A program made the translations under genes and the position numbers. The notes below the pieces were generated by a model that was not told the DNA's origin, did not search any database, and was given only the letters and a program-made list of their open reading frames with translations. From the NCBI GenBank assembly GCA_046538075.1, contig JBKHJN010000001.1, positions 102,270 through 166,269 of the forward strand: a stretch of DNA of 64,000 bases. The letters are read 5' to 3'. Below are positions 27,934 to 36,792 of this stretch, in pieces. How positions within the stretch are numbered: position 1 is the stretch's first letter; each line of letters starts with the position of its first letter. The stretch is from Desulfobacca_B sp046538075. Lineage in GTDB: Bacteria > Desulfobacterota > Desulfobaccia > Desulfobaccales > Desulfobaccaceae.

Positions 27934-28557
27934 ATGAAAGATAGGGTAATGGCTGCCAACCGACTTGATTGCCGGGGACTGCCCTGTCCCGGTCCGGTTC
28001 TGAAAACCAAGGAATTGATTGATCAACAAAATTTTGATCAGCTGACCGTCTTGGTAGATAATCCCGCGGCCCAGAAAAATGTCAGCCGGTTTTTGACTCG
28101 CAGCGGCTACCAGCTTCGGGTGGAGGAAAGCGACGGAGGTTTTGCAGTTACCGGATCCCGCTCCGAATCAGACGCGGACCCACTGCCCAAGACCCCAGCC
28201 CCGGAAGCGGCCTCGGAACTAAAAATCATGGTGCTTCTGGGAGTCGATTACCTGGGCCGGGGCGACGATGAGCTGGGGCGGAAGCTGGTGATCAGTTTCA
28301 TCAAGACCCTCAAGGAAATGGGCCAGGAATTGTGGCGCCTGGTCCTGTTGAATTCCGGGGTCAAACTGGCCCTGGCAGGCTCAGAAGTCTTGGGTGACCT
28401 GCAAGAATTGGAAAAAGATGGAGTTACTATTTTGGTCTGCGGCACCTGCCTGGATCATTTCCGGCTGTTAGACCAGAAACGGGTGGGCGAAACCACCAAT
28501 ATGCTTGACATCGTCACCTCCATGCAACTGGCCGACAAGGTTATTTCGCTGACCTGA
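27934..28557 (+). CDS. yedF: Sulfurtransferase-like protein YedF (TusA-DsrE fusion)
   Basis: A TusA/SirA-like N-terminal domain (about residues 8-75) with the Cys in DCRGLPCPGPVLKTKELI is followed by an acidic linker and a DsrE/F-like C-terminal domain with the Cys motif LVCGTCLDHFRLL. This arrangement matches the YedF family often tied to selenium metabolism. The N-terminal Cys can carry persulfide sulfur. No selD, selA or selB is in the window, so a sulfur-trafficking role is equally open. The ATG at 27949 is a possible alternative start. Confidence 0.85.
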   Translation: MKDRVMAANRLDCRGLPCPGPVLKTKELIDQQNFDQLTVLVDNPAAQKNVSRFLTRSGYQLRVEESDGGFAVTGSRSESDADPLPKTPAPEAASELKIMVLLGVDYLGRGDDELGRKLVISFIKTLKEMGQELWRLVLLNSGVKLALAGSEVLGDLQELEKDGVTILVCGTCLDHFRLLDQKRVGETTNMLDIVTSMQLADKVISLT

Positions 28558-28635
28558 GGTTTTCTATATAACGTTGGTAACCGGGCTGCCGGTGTCAGCT
28601 ATGGCCAGCCTAACGCGATTGCCTGAGCCAAAGCC

Positions 28636-31056
28636 TTACTCTGACTTTTTGGTGAGACCTTCCTCTTCTTTCATCAGTTCCCGGGCTGTTTCCATCATTT
28701 GCCGCAGCTTCTGGTCCACCCGGTAATTGATGGTATCGGGTTCAAAGCCGCCCTCGGGCAATTCTTTACCCGCCTTCATGTCAGTCAGAATTTCCAAAGC
28801 CTCGTTTACCTGGCCCACAGCCCAGACTTTAAATTTGCCCTCCTGGACCGCATCCACCACTTCTTTTTTCAGCATCAGATCCTGGACATTGGCCTTGGGA
28901 ATGATCACTCCGTGGGTGCCGTCCAATCCCCGGGCCTTGCAAACCTTGTAGAAGCCTTCGATCTTCCAGTTGACCCCGCCAATCGGCTGAAACTCACCGC
29001 GCTGGCTGATCGAACCGGTGACCGCAATATTTTGGGCCAGCGGAACCTCCGCCAGGCAGGAGAGCAGGGCCAACAGTTCGGCCCCGGAAGCGCTGTCGCC
29101 TTCCACCATACCGTAACTTTGTTCAAAGCAGAGGCTGGCTGACAGGGTCAGGGGCTTGTCCTGGGCAAAACAGCTCTTGAGATAGCCGGAGAGAATCATC
29201 ACCCCTTTGGTATGGATATTGCCGGAGAGTTTGGATTCCCGCTCAATGGCCACGACCCCCTCTTTGCCCAAAGACACTGCGGCAGTAATACGGCTGGGAC
29301 GGGCAAAGGCGTGATCGCCTAGCATATAGACCGACAGCCCATTGACCTGGCCCATTACCGAGCCGCTGGTTTCAATGGTCAGCATGCCCTCCTGAATAAA
29401 TTCCTGCAGTTTTTCTTCGGGCAAGTCCGAGCGGTAAATCTTTTCGGCGATGGCCTTTTCCATATCTTCGGCCCGGATGACGTCATGGCCGTTGTTTCCG
29501 GCCCAGAAATTAGCTTCTTTGAGGATGGCGGTCACTTCCGCCAGTTGCAAGGTAAGCTTCTCTTTATGGCCGGCCAGTTCACCCGCATATTCCACCAGGC
29601 GGGCCACCCCGGTTTTATGGACCGGGCGGAGCTTTTCTTTCTCACAATAATTTCTCAAGAAGGCTGAAAATTTCTCCAGATGTCCCGCGGTGCGCCGCAT
29701 CTCCCAATCAAAGTCGGCTTTGACCTTAAAGAGCTTGTGTAAATCTTCATCATAAGTATAGAGCAACTGGTAGAGCCAAGGACTGCCGGTTAAAATGACC
29801 TTGACTTTCAAAGGAATCGGTTCTGGATGCAAGGTCTTGGTAGTGATCATCCCCAGCTGTTCTCCCAGGTCCTCTATCTTGATCTCCTGATTTTTCAACG
29901 CCCGTTTCAGTGCTTCGTAGGAGAAATACCACTTTAACAGGTCCAGGACATTGATGATCAAATAACCGTCATTGGCCTTGTGCAAAGCCCCGGAGCGGAT
30001 CAGGGTGAAATCAGTGACCAAGGCCCCGAATTGGGCCCGGCGTTCAATGCCCCCGAAAAGATTGGCATAAGTCGGGTTATTTTCTAGGATCACCGGGGCC
30101 CCTTTGGTCTCGGAGTGGTCAATAAAGACGTTTACCCGATACTGGGTAAAACTGGGTTCTGGGACGGGAATCGGAAAAGGCGTCGGGGTGGTACCGGGCC
30201 GACGTTTCAGGTCGTCGATATTTTTCAGGATATCTTGCTCAACCTGCCGTAAATACTCGCTAACTTCAAGATTTTGTTTATATTTTTCGATTAATTCTTC
30301 GATGCGGTGCCCCACTACATAAAGGGCAATATTTTGGTCCAGCTGCTTTTCCTCAGCTTCGAAATCCTTTTCCATCTTGCGGATTTTACGCAGCGCCTCA
30401 GTCATCTCCTGGTGTAAGGCATTAGACTTCTGGCGTAATTCCTCCCGTTCGGCATCGCTTAGGGACTTGAGTTCCTCTTCCCCCATGGGTTTGTCATCCT
30501 TGGCGGGGACGATCATCAATCCGGTCTGGGAGACATTGAGAATAAACCCTTCAGCTTTGGCTTTATTGTCCAGCTCCTGGAGGATGTCATTTCTCTCTTT
30601 ATTAAATTTGCGTACCAACGCCTCCCGCCGGCTGGTGTAGTCTTCACTCTCAAACACTTCGGGGATTTGGACCTTGAGGGTCGAAATCAATTCATCTAAA
30701 TCGTTTCCCAGTTCCTTACCCTTGCCAGTCGGCAGCTTCAGCGCTCGAGGTTTTTCCGGTTCTTTAAAATTATGGACGTAAACATAATCAGGGGGAGCCT
30801 CTTCCTTAGCCGCCAACTCGTCCACATAGGCCTTGATCATCTCGATCTTGCCGGTCCGGGCCAGGCCGACCACGAAGATATTGAATTCCGGGTCTTTCAT
30901 CCCCAGGCCAAATTCCAGAGCATGACGGGCCCGATATTGAGCCACTACTTTATCCACCAGGGGTTTGAGTTCAGTTGTGGTTTCAAATCCCAATGAGTCT
31001 GGATCACAGACTCTGCGCAGGTCTTCTGACTTCAATTCCCAATCAGTTCGTGACAT
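28636..31056 (-). CDS. Lon-like ATP-dependent protease (AAA_32/LonB-like family)
   Basis: 806 aa, soluble. An N-terminal ATPase domain starts with FNIFVVGLARTGKIEMI, a P-loop-like stretch that lacks the usual Ser/Thr after GK. A long coiled-coil insert spans about residues 170-270. The C-terminal Lon protease domain shows the Ser of EGDSASGAELLALLSCL and the Lys of PIGGVNWKIEGFYKV, the Ser-Lys dyad, with VTGSISQRGEF between them. It starts 15 nt after the CDF gene with AGGAGG before the ATG, in a gre-CDF-lon unit. Likely a quality-control protease. Confidence 0.88.
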   Translation of the reverse strand: MSRTDWELKSEDLRRVCDPDSLGFETTTELKPLVDKVVAQYRARHALEFGLGMKDPEFNIFVVGLARTGKIEMIKAYVDELAAKEEAPPDYVYVHNFKEPEKPRALKLPTGKGKELGNDLDELISTLKVQIPEVFESEDYTSRREALVRKFNKERNDILQELDNKAKAEGFILNVSQTGLMIVPAKDDKPMGEEELKSLSDAEREELRQKSNALHQEMTEALRKIRKMEKDFEAEEKQLDQNIALYVVGHRIEELIEKYKQNLEVSEYLRQVEQDILKNIDDLKRRPGTTPTPFPIPVPEPSFTQYRVNVFIDHSETKGAPVILENNPTYANLFGGIERRAQFGALVTDFTLIRSGALHKANDGYLIINVLDLLKWYFSYEALKRALKNQEIKIEDLGEQLGMITTKTLHPEPIPLKVKVILTGSPWLYQLLYTYDEDLHKLFKVKADFDWEMRRTAGHLEKFSAFLRNYCEKEKLRPVHKTGVARLVEYAGELAGHKEKLTLQLAEVTAILKEANFWAGNNGHDVIRAEDMEKAIAEKIYRSDLPEEKLQEFIQEGMLTIETSGSVMGQVNGLSVYMLGDHAFARPSRITAAVSLGKEGVVAIERESKLSGNIHTKGVMILSGYLKSCFAQDKPLTLSASLCFEQSYGMVEGDSASGAELLALLSCLAEVPLAQNIAVTGSISQRGEFQPIGGVNWKIEGFYKVCKARGLDGTHGVIIPKANVQDLMLKKEVVDAVQEGKFKVWAVGQVNEALEILTDMKAGKELPEGGFEPDTINYRVDQKLRQMMETARELMKEEEGLTKKSE

Positions 31057-31071
31057 GTGTCCTCCTGAGGA

Positions 31072-32049
31072 TTAAACCTGGCTAGCTTTGGAGATCGCCG
31101 CTGCACCAGGTCTTGTTTCCGGCTGGAGCCCTTTAAGATGATTATTTAAACTTGAATCAGCCGGGCAATAATTGCTCTCGCCTTCGAGCTGGATGGTAGT
31201 GTGCTCCAGGCCGAATCTTTCTCGGAGCACCTGGTTGATTTCCCTGAGAATGTCATCCCGATCACGGTACACTTGCACTACTGCCTGCATACTGAGGGCG
31301 TATAATCCACTGGTAATCGTCCAGATGTGAAGATCCTGAATCCGACAAACTCCGGGGACCTGGCTGATGGCAGACCGGACCTCGGCGTAATCAATGTGGC
31401 GGGGGGTGGCCTCCATAAGAATCTCGCTGGCTTCCCGAACCAACCGCCCACTGCCCAGAATTATCAACAGGGCAATGAACATGCTGACCAGCGGATCGAA
31501 CCAGTACCAGCCCTTGAGGTACATCGCCAGGCCGGCGCCGATGGCCGCTAAAGATCCCAAGCCGTCGGCGAGCACGTGGAGGAAGGCCGAATGTAGGTTG
31601 ATAGATTTATGCTGAGCCGGGTAGAGCATCAGGGCACAGCCACAATTGACCAGAATTCCTAAAATGGCAATCATTATCATGACCTGGCTTTGAACCAGCG
31701 GTGGATTGCCCAATCTCAAGAAGGCCTTGTAAATAATAACCCCGCCCAGGATGCCCAGCACCAAGCCGTTAATCAGGGCGGCCAGGATTTCCAGGCGGTA
31801 GTAGCCGTAAGTCTTACTCGGCGTTGGAGGCTTTAAGGCCCAGGTCAGGGCCAGCAGACTGAAGCTCAGGGCCCCGACATCGCTAAACATATGACCGGCG
31901 TCACTGATCAGAGCCAGACTGTTGGTCCAGAGGCCCCCCAGGAACTCGACCACTAAAAAGACCGCGGTCAGTACCAGGCAAAAGGCCAACCGTGGCCGTC
32001 CATGGCTTTCCACTCGAATCAGACCGGATTGGTGAGCCGATTCGGTCAT
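31072..32049 (-). CDS. Cation diffusion facilitator family metal transporter
   Basis: CDF/ZnT-type exporter of Zn(II), Co(II) or similar metals. Six membrane helices occupy about residues 20-200, with the metal-site signatures SLALISDAGHMFSDVGAL (helix 2) and HVLADGLGSL (helix 5), and a C-terminal cytoplasmic ferredoxin-like domain around RIQDLHIWTITSGLYALSM. The N-terminal His/Gly-rich loop is short. It overlaps the preceding gre gene by one base (TAATG). Confidence 0.92.
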   Translation of the reverse strand: MTESAHQSGLIRVESHGRPRLAFCLVLTAVFLVVEFLGGLWTNSLALISDAGHMFSDVGALSFSLLALTWALKPPTPSKTYGYYRLEILAALINGLVLGILGGVIIYKAFLRLGNPPLVQSQVMIMIAILGILVNCGCALMLYPAQHKSINLHSAFLHVLADGLGSLAAIGAGLAMYLKGWYWFDPLVSMFIALLIILGSGRLVREASEILMEATPRHIDYAEVRSAISQVPGVCRIQDLHIWTITSGLYALSMQAVVQVYRDRDDILREINQVLRERFGLEHTTIQLEGESNYCPADSSLNNHLKGLQPETRPGAAAISKASQV

Positions 32050-32525
32050 TAACTATCCATCTTAATTTCTAAGATTTGATAAACCCTTAGTCCGCCAGGA
32101 GCCTGAATCCTGATCTGATCGCCGACCGCCCGACCCAACAGGGCCTGGCCGACCGGAGAGGCTATCGACAGGCGGCCTTGCCGGGCGTCGGCCTCATCTT
32201 CTCCTACTAACCGGTAAGTCAAAATCTGCCCGGTTAACAGGTTGCGGATGCGAACCCGGGAACTGAAGACCACCCGGGAGGGAGTCAGGTTGCTGCCGAC
32301 CAGCACTTCCGAGTTGGTCAGCACCTGCTGTAGCTCCTGGATGCGGCGCTCCACCTGCACCTGTCGGGCCCGGGCCTCTAGATATTCATTATTTCTCTCT
32401 AGACGCCCCTCCTGAGCTGCTTCCATTACTTCGCAAAGAGTTTGAGGGCGCACGATATGCCTCAACTGCCGTAATTCCTGGAGCAGTTTTTCGTATCCGG
32501 ACCTGGTTAGCAAAGATTTAGTCAT
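32049..32525 (-). CDS. GreA/GreB-type transcript cleavage factor
   Basis: Rescues backtracked RNA polymerase by stimulating transcript cleavage. 158 aa with an N-terminal coiled coil (GYEKLLQELRQLRHIVRP) whose tip bears the acidic region near EGRLERNNEYLEAR, and a C-terminal FKBP-like domain (YRLVGEDEADARQGRLSIASPVGQALLGRAVGD). The order matches GreB and GreA about equally, so I give no symbol. It has a promoter almost at its start and is followed by CDF and lon genes. Confidence 0.9.
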   Translation of the reverse strand: MTKSLLTRSGYEKLLQELRQLRHIVRPQTLCEVMEAAQEGRLERNNEYLEARARQVQVERRIQELQQVLTNSEVLVGSNLTPSRVVFSSRVRIRNLLTGQILTYRLVGEDEADARQGRLSIASPVGQALLGRAVGDQIRIQAPGGLRVYQILEIKMDS

Positions 32526-32536
32526 AGTTTCAATTT

Positions 32537-32565
32537 AATATAATGCTACTCGCTTAGCTGAGCAA
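32537..32565 (-). promoter_or_regulatory. Sigma-70-type promoter of the gre operon
   Basis: On the minus strand TTGCTC and TATATT are spaced 17 bases apart. The predicted start is only about 5 bases before the ATG at 32525, and there is no Shine-Dalgarno sequence, so the mRNA may be nearly leaderless. Confidence 0.5.
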
Positions 32566-32609
32566 CACCACTATTTGCCTTGGGGCTGGTTATATTCATA
32601 TCTAAAAAG

Positions 32610-32702
32610 GCGGTAGGGGTCAAGAACGACTAGAGGAAATTAGCCGGGATTTTATGTTCACCCGATGCCGCCCTTTCCACCCTAATCCTTGACCTTAACC
32701 GC
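32610..32702. repeat. Inverted repeat with 63-nt loop upstream of the PrmA-like gene
   Basis: GCGGTAGGGGTCAAG and CTTGACCTTAACCGC match as an inverted repeat in 13 of 15 positions. It lies between two divergent genes. It could be a structured leader or a repeat; no known riboswitch was recognised. Confidence 0.35.
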
Positions 32703-32803
32703 GGGTTAATTTATTCTGGTTACCAATCAGGAATCAAGCAACCCTGCAGGGTCGATAGTAAAAGCTTCAACAGAGCCAGCAAGCCCAGTTGGAAGAGCTT
32801 ATC

Positions 32804-33442
32804 ATGTTTTACCGCCTGGCCCCTCAGTTGATTATTCGCTCCGTTTGGCGGCCGTACTGGCCCCGGCCCGGCGACCAGGTATTGGTAATGCGAGCCGGGA
32901 TAGCCTTCCCCCCTGGCCATCCCACAACTCAGCTCTGTCTGGAACTCCTGGCCGCGTCCCTGTTGGAGCAGCCAGCCGCAACTTTGCTGGACGTCGGCTG
33001 CGGCACCGGTATATTGGCCCTGGCCGGAGCCCGGATGGGCATTCCTTTTAATGTGGGAATCGATTTGGCGGCGCAGGCCATTCGGGCAGCCCGGGAAAAC
33101 ACCCGGCGCAATCATCTGACCGGCCCGGTGCACTGGCTGCAGGGTTCAACCGAGGCCCTCCAGGGCCGTTTTGAACTGATTCTGGCCAACCTGCCTTGGA
33201 TGGTCTTGATGGAGAAGGCCACAGAATTGCAGCGTTTGTCAGTCCCTCAAGCGCGGCTGATCCTGTCCGGCTTCCGGGAGACCCGGGAAGAGGCGCTGCT
33301 AAATCTCTACTTGAACCAGGGTTGGCAATTAGCTCGGCGAGCCACGTTGGACCGCTGGGAAATAGAGCTTCCCCCGGAACGTAGTTTTACCTGGGTGGGG
33401 ATGGTTCTGAGCCGCGGCAGACAGGGCCCTAAGGTGCAATAA
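32804..33442 (+). CDS. PrmA-like SAM-dependent methyltransferase (short form)
   Basis: Class I methyltransferase. Motif I LLDVGCGTGILALAGA and the PrmA-like FPPGHPTTQLCLELL just before it resemble ribosomal protein L11 methyltransferase; the NLPW catalytic-type tetrapeptide is in ILANLPWMVL. The usual PrmA N-terminal L11-recognition domain is missing (212 aa instead of about 290), so the substrate may differ. I use the ATG at 32804 with GGAAGAG six bases upstream, not the TTG at 32789. Confidence 0.75.
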   Translation: MFYRLAPQLIIRSVWRPYWPRPGDQVLVMRAGIAFPPGHPTTQLCLELLAASLLEQPAATLLDVGCGTGILALAGARMGIPFNVGIDLAAQAIRAARENTRRNHLTGPVHWLQGSTEALQGRFELILANLPWMVLMEKATELQRLSVPQARLILSGFRETREEALLNLYLNQGWQLARRATLDRWEIELPPERSFTWVGMVLSRGRQGPKVQ

Positions 33443-33456
33443 GTGAGTTAACAACA

Positions 33457-33487
33457 AAATGGCTCCTGGTCAGACCGGGAGCCATTT
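33457..33487. terminator. Bidirectional terminator
   Basis: AAATGGCTCC and GGAGCCATTT form a 10-bp stem with an inner GGT/ACC pairing, in the gap between two convergent genes (methyltransferase and usp). Short A/T runs flank it on both sides. Confidence 0.65.
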
Positions 33488-33514
33488 GGGATTTATTTCA
33501 ACCGGTAAACAAAA

Positions 33515-33961
33515 TCAGACTGGCCGGATGGTTAGAACCGGACAAGTAGCGTTTTTGATCACCTTTTCAGCAACACTGCCAAAGATAGTCCGCTCCAGGC
33601 CAGTGCGGCCATGGCTTCCCATGATGATCATATCGACCTTTTCCTGGCGGGCTACTTCCAGAATTCTTTCGTCCGCTTTGCCAGTAGCTAACCTGGTCTC
33701 CACTTTGGGCAATGCTTTCAGATGGATTGCAATAAATTCCTTCAATTTTTTTTCGGCCCCAGTTTTGATCTCTTCCTGGAACCCTTTAATATTGGCATGG
33801 GGGGCATAAAAACTGGCGAAACTTGACACATCCGGGGTAACTGAAATCAGGTACACCGTGGCATCAAATTTCTTGGCAATAGTCACTACCCAGGGGACAT
33901 ATTTCTCGCAAGACTCACTAAAATCTATCGGAAATAGGATCTTTTGCACCTGCTGCTCCAT
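33515..33961 (-). CDS. Universal stress protein (UspA family)
   Basis: 148 aa single-domain Usp. The N-terminal strand QKILFPIDFSESCEKYVP and the ATP-binding-type motif GSHGRTGLERTIFGSVAEKVIKNATCPVL (G-2x-G-9x-G-S/T pattern) are clear, so it probably binds ATP. It faces the PrmA-like gene across a terminator and has its own promoter. Stress role inferred from family. Confidence 0.9.
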   Translation of the reverse strand: MEQQVQKILFPIDFSESCEKYVPWVVTIAKKFDATVYLISVTPDVSSFASFYAPHANIKGFQEEIKTGAEKKLKEFIAIHLKALPKVETRLATGKADERILEVARQEKVDMIIMGSHGRTGLERTIFGSVAEKVIKNATCPVLTIRPV

Positions 33962-34013
33962 AAACCTCAGCCTCCGTCGCTAACCGGCGAGATGCACGGT
34001 GAAATATAAATCA

Positions 34014-34042
34014 TTACTATCAAGGCTCTGATCGGATGTCAA
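34014..34042 (-). promoter_or_regulatory. Promoter of the universal stress gene
   Basis: TTGACA and TAGTAA are separated by 17 bases on the minus strand, about 50 bases before the start at 33961. The -35 box is perfect. Confidence 0.5.
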
Positions 34043-34101
34043 GGAAAAACCCGCCGTGCAGTTCGTATCTTCCCGGGCCTGGCTTTTCATGAGGCCAAGG
34101 G

Positions 34102-34920
34102 TTAGTCTTTAACGGCCCGGGCCCAGAGCAGCTCATAGGTAACCGGAATAGTCCCGTTTACCCGGTAAGCCGTTTCGTAACAGGAAATTATGCGGTTCAA
34201 TAATCTGCGGGACAAAGGGGCAGGCCGGGGACTGGTTGCCCCCATGCCTTGGATGGCCTTAAGAAACTCCATCACTCCGGGAAAACTCACCACCAGCCGC
34301 TGCCGATGCACAGCTACCTGTTCAAAACCGGCCTGAAGTAAAAATTGCTGCCATTCATCTTTATCGACAAAGCCTGATGCCGGGATCGATCGGGGAGATG
34401 GGGCTTCGCCTTCACCACTGGAAAGTTGCTGCGCGGCCTGATCCAGGCTGATTGCCAGTTCCTGGAAGGTTTCCGGCCCTAAGCTAGAAAACATCAGCCA
34501 GCCCCCGGGATTCAGATGCTCCTGGTAGCTCCGGCAACTCTGAGCCGGCTGATTATACCACTGGAAGACCGAGTTGGAGGTGATTAAGTCAAAACGGCCC
34601 CGGAAGGGCTGCTCGCCATCTCCTACCAGCCAGTCTATCCGGGGGTCGTCACCCAGATGGCGCCGGCAGGCCTGAACCGCGGCGGCAGACAGATCCACTG
34701 CAGTCAGATGCGCCTCTGGAAAAGCCCGCCGCAATAAATGGGTCAGATAGCCGGTGCCACAGCCGATCTCCAGGATGCGGTACCGGGGCCGCTGCATAAC
34801 CTGAAGATATTCCACCAGCTGCTCTGCCATATAGCGCTGCACCTGGGCATATTGGTCATAGCGGGAGGCCTGACGGCCAAAGTTGCGCCCCAATCGGCGT
34901 TTATCCACGGTCATTGACAA
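34102..34920 (-). CDS. bioC: Malonyl-ACP O-methyltransferase BioC
   Basis: Methylates malonyl-ACP so that fatty-acid synthesis can build the pimeloyl chain of biotin. Motif I YRILEIGCGTGYLTHLL and FDLITSNSVFQWYNQP are typical of BioC, as is the N-terminal RNFGRQASRYDQYAQVQRYM; 272 aa. It overlaps the end of bioH by 20 nt and is last in the biotin operon. Confidence 0.93.
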   Translation of the reverse strand: MSMTVDKRRLGRNFGRQASRYDQYAQVQRYMAEQLVEYLQVMQRPRYRILEIGCGTGYLTHLLRRAFPEAHLTAVDLSAAAVQACRRHLGDDPRIDWLVGDGEQPFRGRFDLITSNSVFQWYNQPAQSCRSYQEHLNPGGWLMFSSLGPETFQELAISLDQAAQQLSSGEGEAPSPRSIPASGFVDKDEWQQFLLQAGFEQVAVHRQRLVVSFPGVMEFLKAIQGMGATSPRPAPLSRRLLNRIISCYETAYRVNGTIPVTYELLWARAVKD

Positions 34921-35602
34921 GTTCCATTAATAAGGCGTTAAATCTATCCGCCTGAGTTAAAAAAGGCAGATGCCCGGCATTTTGATAGATATCAAGGCGA
35001 GCCGTGGGAATCTGGGCTTGAAGGTAATAAGCCTGAGCCACTGGCGCTACCCGGTCCTGCTCGCCATGAACAATGATTACCTCCCCTTTTAACCTTCGCA
35101 GCCAGGGGCGCAGGTCCTGTTCCAGCAGATAATCCAAGCCCTGAGCCAAAAATTCCGGGCTTTCCGGCCGCGGCCACAGGGAAAGCCATTCCTGGTCATA
35201 GAGCTTTTCCTCTGGGGCCAGGCAAAGTTCGGCAAAGTCATGGACGACATTTGCGGGTTCGGACCACAGACGGCGGCGCATAGTCCGGACCAGGGCGGGA
35301 GGCGTGCCTAACCGAAAATCCGGCCGACGGCAGAAACAGGCGGTCACCCCCACCAACACCAGGGCCCGGGGGATATTTCTCATCCGGGCCACGGTCTCCA
35401 GGGCCAGCATCCCTCCCAGGGACCAACCTACCAGCACCGTGTCGGATAGGGGCAAGGGCCGCAGATAATCGTCCAGCCAGGCGGCCTCCCACAGCGGCAA
35501 GTCAGGAACCTGCAAATCCGCGACAGGGCTGAAATGCTCCTGTTGCCGTTGCCAGATGCGGCTATCCGCCGCCCAGCCATGCAATAGCACCAGGGTGGTC
35601 AC
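34901..35602 (-). CDS. bioH: Pimeloyl-ACP methyl ester carboxylesterase BioH-like
   Basis: Alpha/beta hydrolase of 233 aa that would release pimeloyl-ACP from its methyl ester. Nucleophile Ser in VGWSLGGM, Asp in HGEQDRVAP, His in NAGHLPF. Context between bioF and bioC, with a 4-nt overlap on bioF and 20 nt on bioC, supports BioH over a generic hydrolase. Confidence 0.85.
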   Translation of the reverse strand: MTTLVLLHGWAADSRIWQRQQEHFSPVADLQVPDLPLWEAAWLDDYLRPLPLSDTVLVGWSLGGMLALETVARMRNIPRALVLVGVTACFCRRPDFRLGTPPALVRTMRRRLWSEPANVVHDFAELCLAPEEKLYDQEWLSLWPRPESPEFLAQGLDYLLEQDLRPWLRRLKGEVIIVHGEQDRVAPVAQAYYLQAQIPTARLDIYQNAGHLPFLTQADRFNALLMELVNDRG

Positions 35603-36792
35603 GAACCCAAACCCAATACTTGCCCGACCTGAATGATAACCTTCACGGCCCCCTCCAGGGTTTCCGGGGCATGGTTGGCCCCCAGGGAAAAGCGGATGCG
35701 GGTCCCTCCCGGCGGCACCGTGGGGGGGCGGATGGCCACCGCCATGATCCCGGCCTGGCGCAATCGGTCGGCAAATTCCAGGGCTAACTGATTATCTCCC
35801 ACTAATAGCGGAACGATCTGGGTCTCACTGTTTAAGGTGTTAAATCCGGCGGCCTGGAGTTTTTCCCGGAACTGGGCCGCCTGGCGCAGCAGCCGCTGGC
35901 GTCGCTCCGGCTCCTGAGCGACGATGTGGAGCGCGGCCTGAATCGCCCCCAACACCGGCGGCGGCAAGGCGGTGGAATAGATAAATGACCGGGCCCGGTT
36001 ATATAGATAGTCGATCAGGCTATCCTCACCCGCCACATAAGCCCCAAAGCTGCCCAAAGCCTTGGAGAACGTGCCCATATGAATCTCTATTTCTTCAGCT
36101 ACTCCCTGGGCTTCAGCCAGTCCGGCCCCCTGGGCTCCCCAGATGCCGGTAGCATGGGCCTCATCCACCATCAACCAGACACCATAGCGATTCTTCAGCT
36201 CGACCAGTTCCTGGAGCGGCGCCAGATCGCCGTCCACCGAAAACACTGTATCAGTGATGAGCAAACGATTTTTGACCCCAGCCGTCTTTTCCAGCAGCTC
36301 TTGGAGGCGGTTCAGGTCCCGATGCGGAAAACGGTAGAAAGTGGCCCCGGACAGCCTGATGCCATCAATAATGCTGGCGTGATTGAGGCGGTCCGACAAG
36401 ATGACATCGCCGCGGCCCATCAGGGCAGCAATAATCCCCACGTTAGCCATATAGCCGGTGTTGAACAACACCGCCCGGGCGGTCCCCTTGAAGGCCGCCA
36501 CTTGGGCTTCCACCTCGGCGTGCAGGGCATAATTGCCGACAATCAGCCGGGAGGCGGTGCTGCCGGTCCCCCAGCGTGCCGTGGCCTGCTGGGCCGCGGC
36601 GATCAGCCGTTCATCCAGAGCCAGACCCAGGTAGTCGTTAGACGACAGGTTTAGCAACCTGCGGTCCCCCACCCGCACCCAACCGCCGGGCAGCACCTGG
36701 TCGATGACCTGCAGATGCCGCCGCAGGTGCTGGCTTTCCAAAGCCTGGAGTTCCTGGGCCAACCTGGTTAAACGGGCTTGGGAGTCTTCCAT
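35599..36792 (-). CDS. bioF: 8-amino-7-oxononanoate synthase
   Basis: PLP enzyme joining pimeloyl-ACP and alanine. Motifs: SSNDYLGLALDERL, GSTASRLIVGNYALH, MVDEAHATGIWG and the PLP Lys in GTFSKALGSFGAY. Length 397 aa. Overlaps bioD by 25 nt. Confident. Confidence 0.95.
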   Translation of the reverse strand: MEDSQARLTRLAQELQALESQHLRRHLQVIDQVLPGGWVRVGDRRLLNLSSNDYLGLALDERLIAAAQQATARWGTGSTASRLIVGNYALHAEVEAQVAAFKGTARAVLFNTGYMANVGIIAALMGRGDVILSDRLNHASIIDGIRLSGATFYRFPHRDLNRLQELLEKTAGVKNRLLITDTVFSVDGDLAPLQELVELKNRYGVWLMVDEAHATGIWGAQGAGLAEAQGVAEEIEIHMGTFSKALGSFGAYVAGEDSLIDYLYNRARSFIYSTALPPPVLGAIQAALHIVAQEPERRQRLLRQAAQFREKLQAAGFNTLNSETQIVPLLVGDNQLALEFADRLRQAGIMAVAIRPPTVPPGGTRIRFSLGANHAPETLEGAVKVIIQVGQVLGLGS

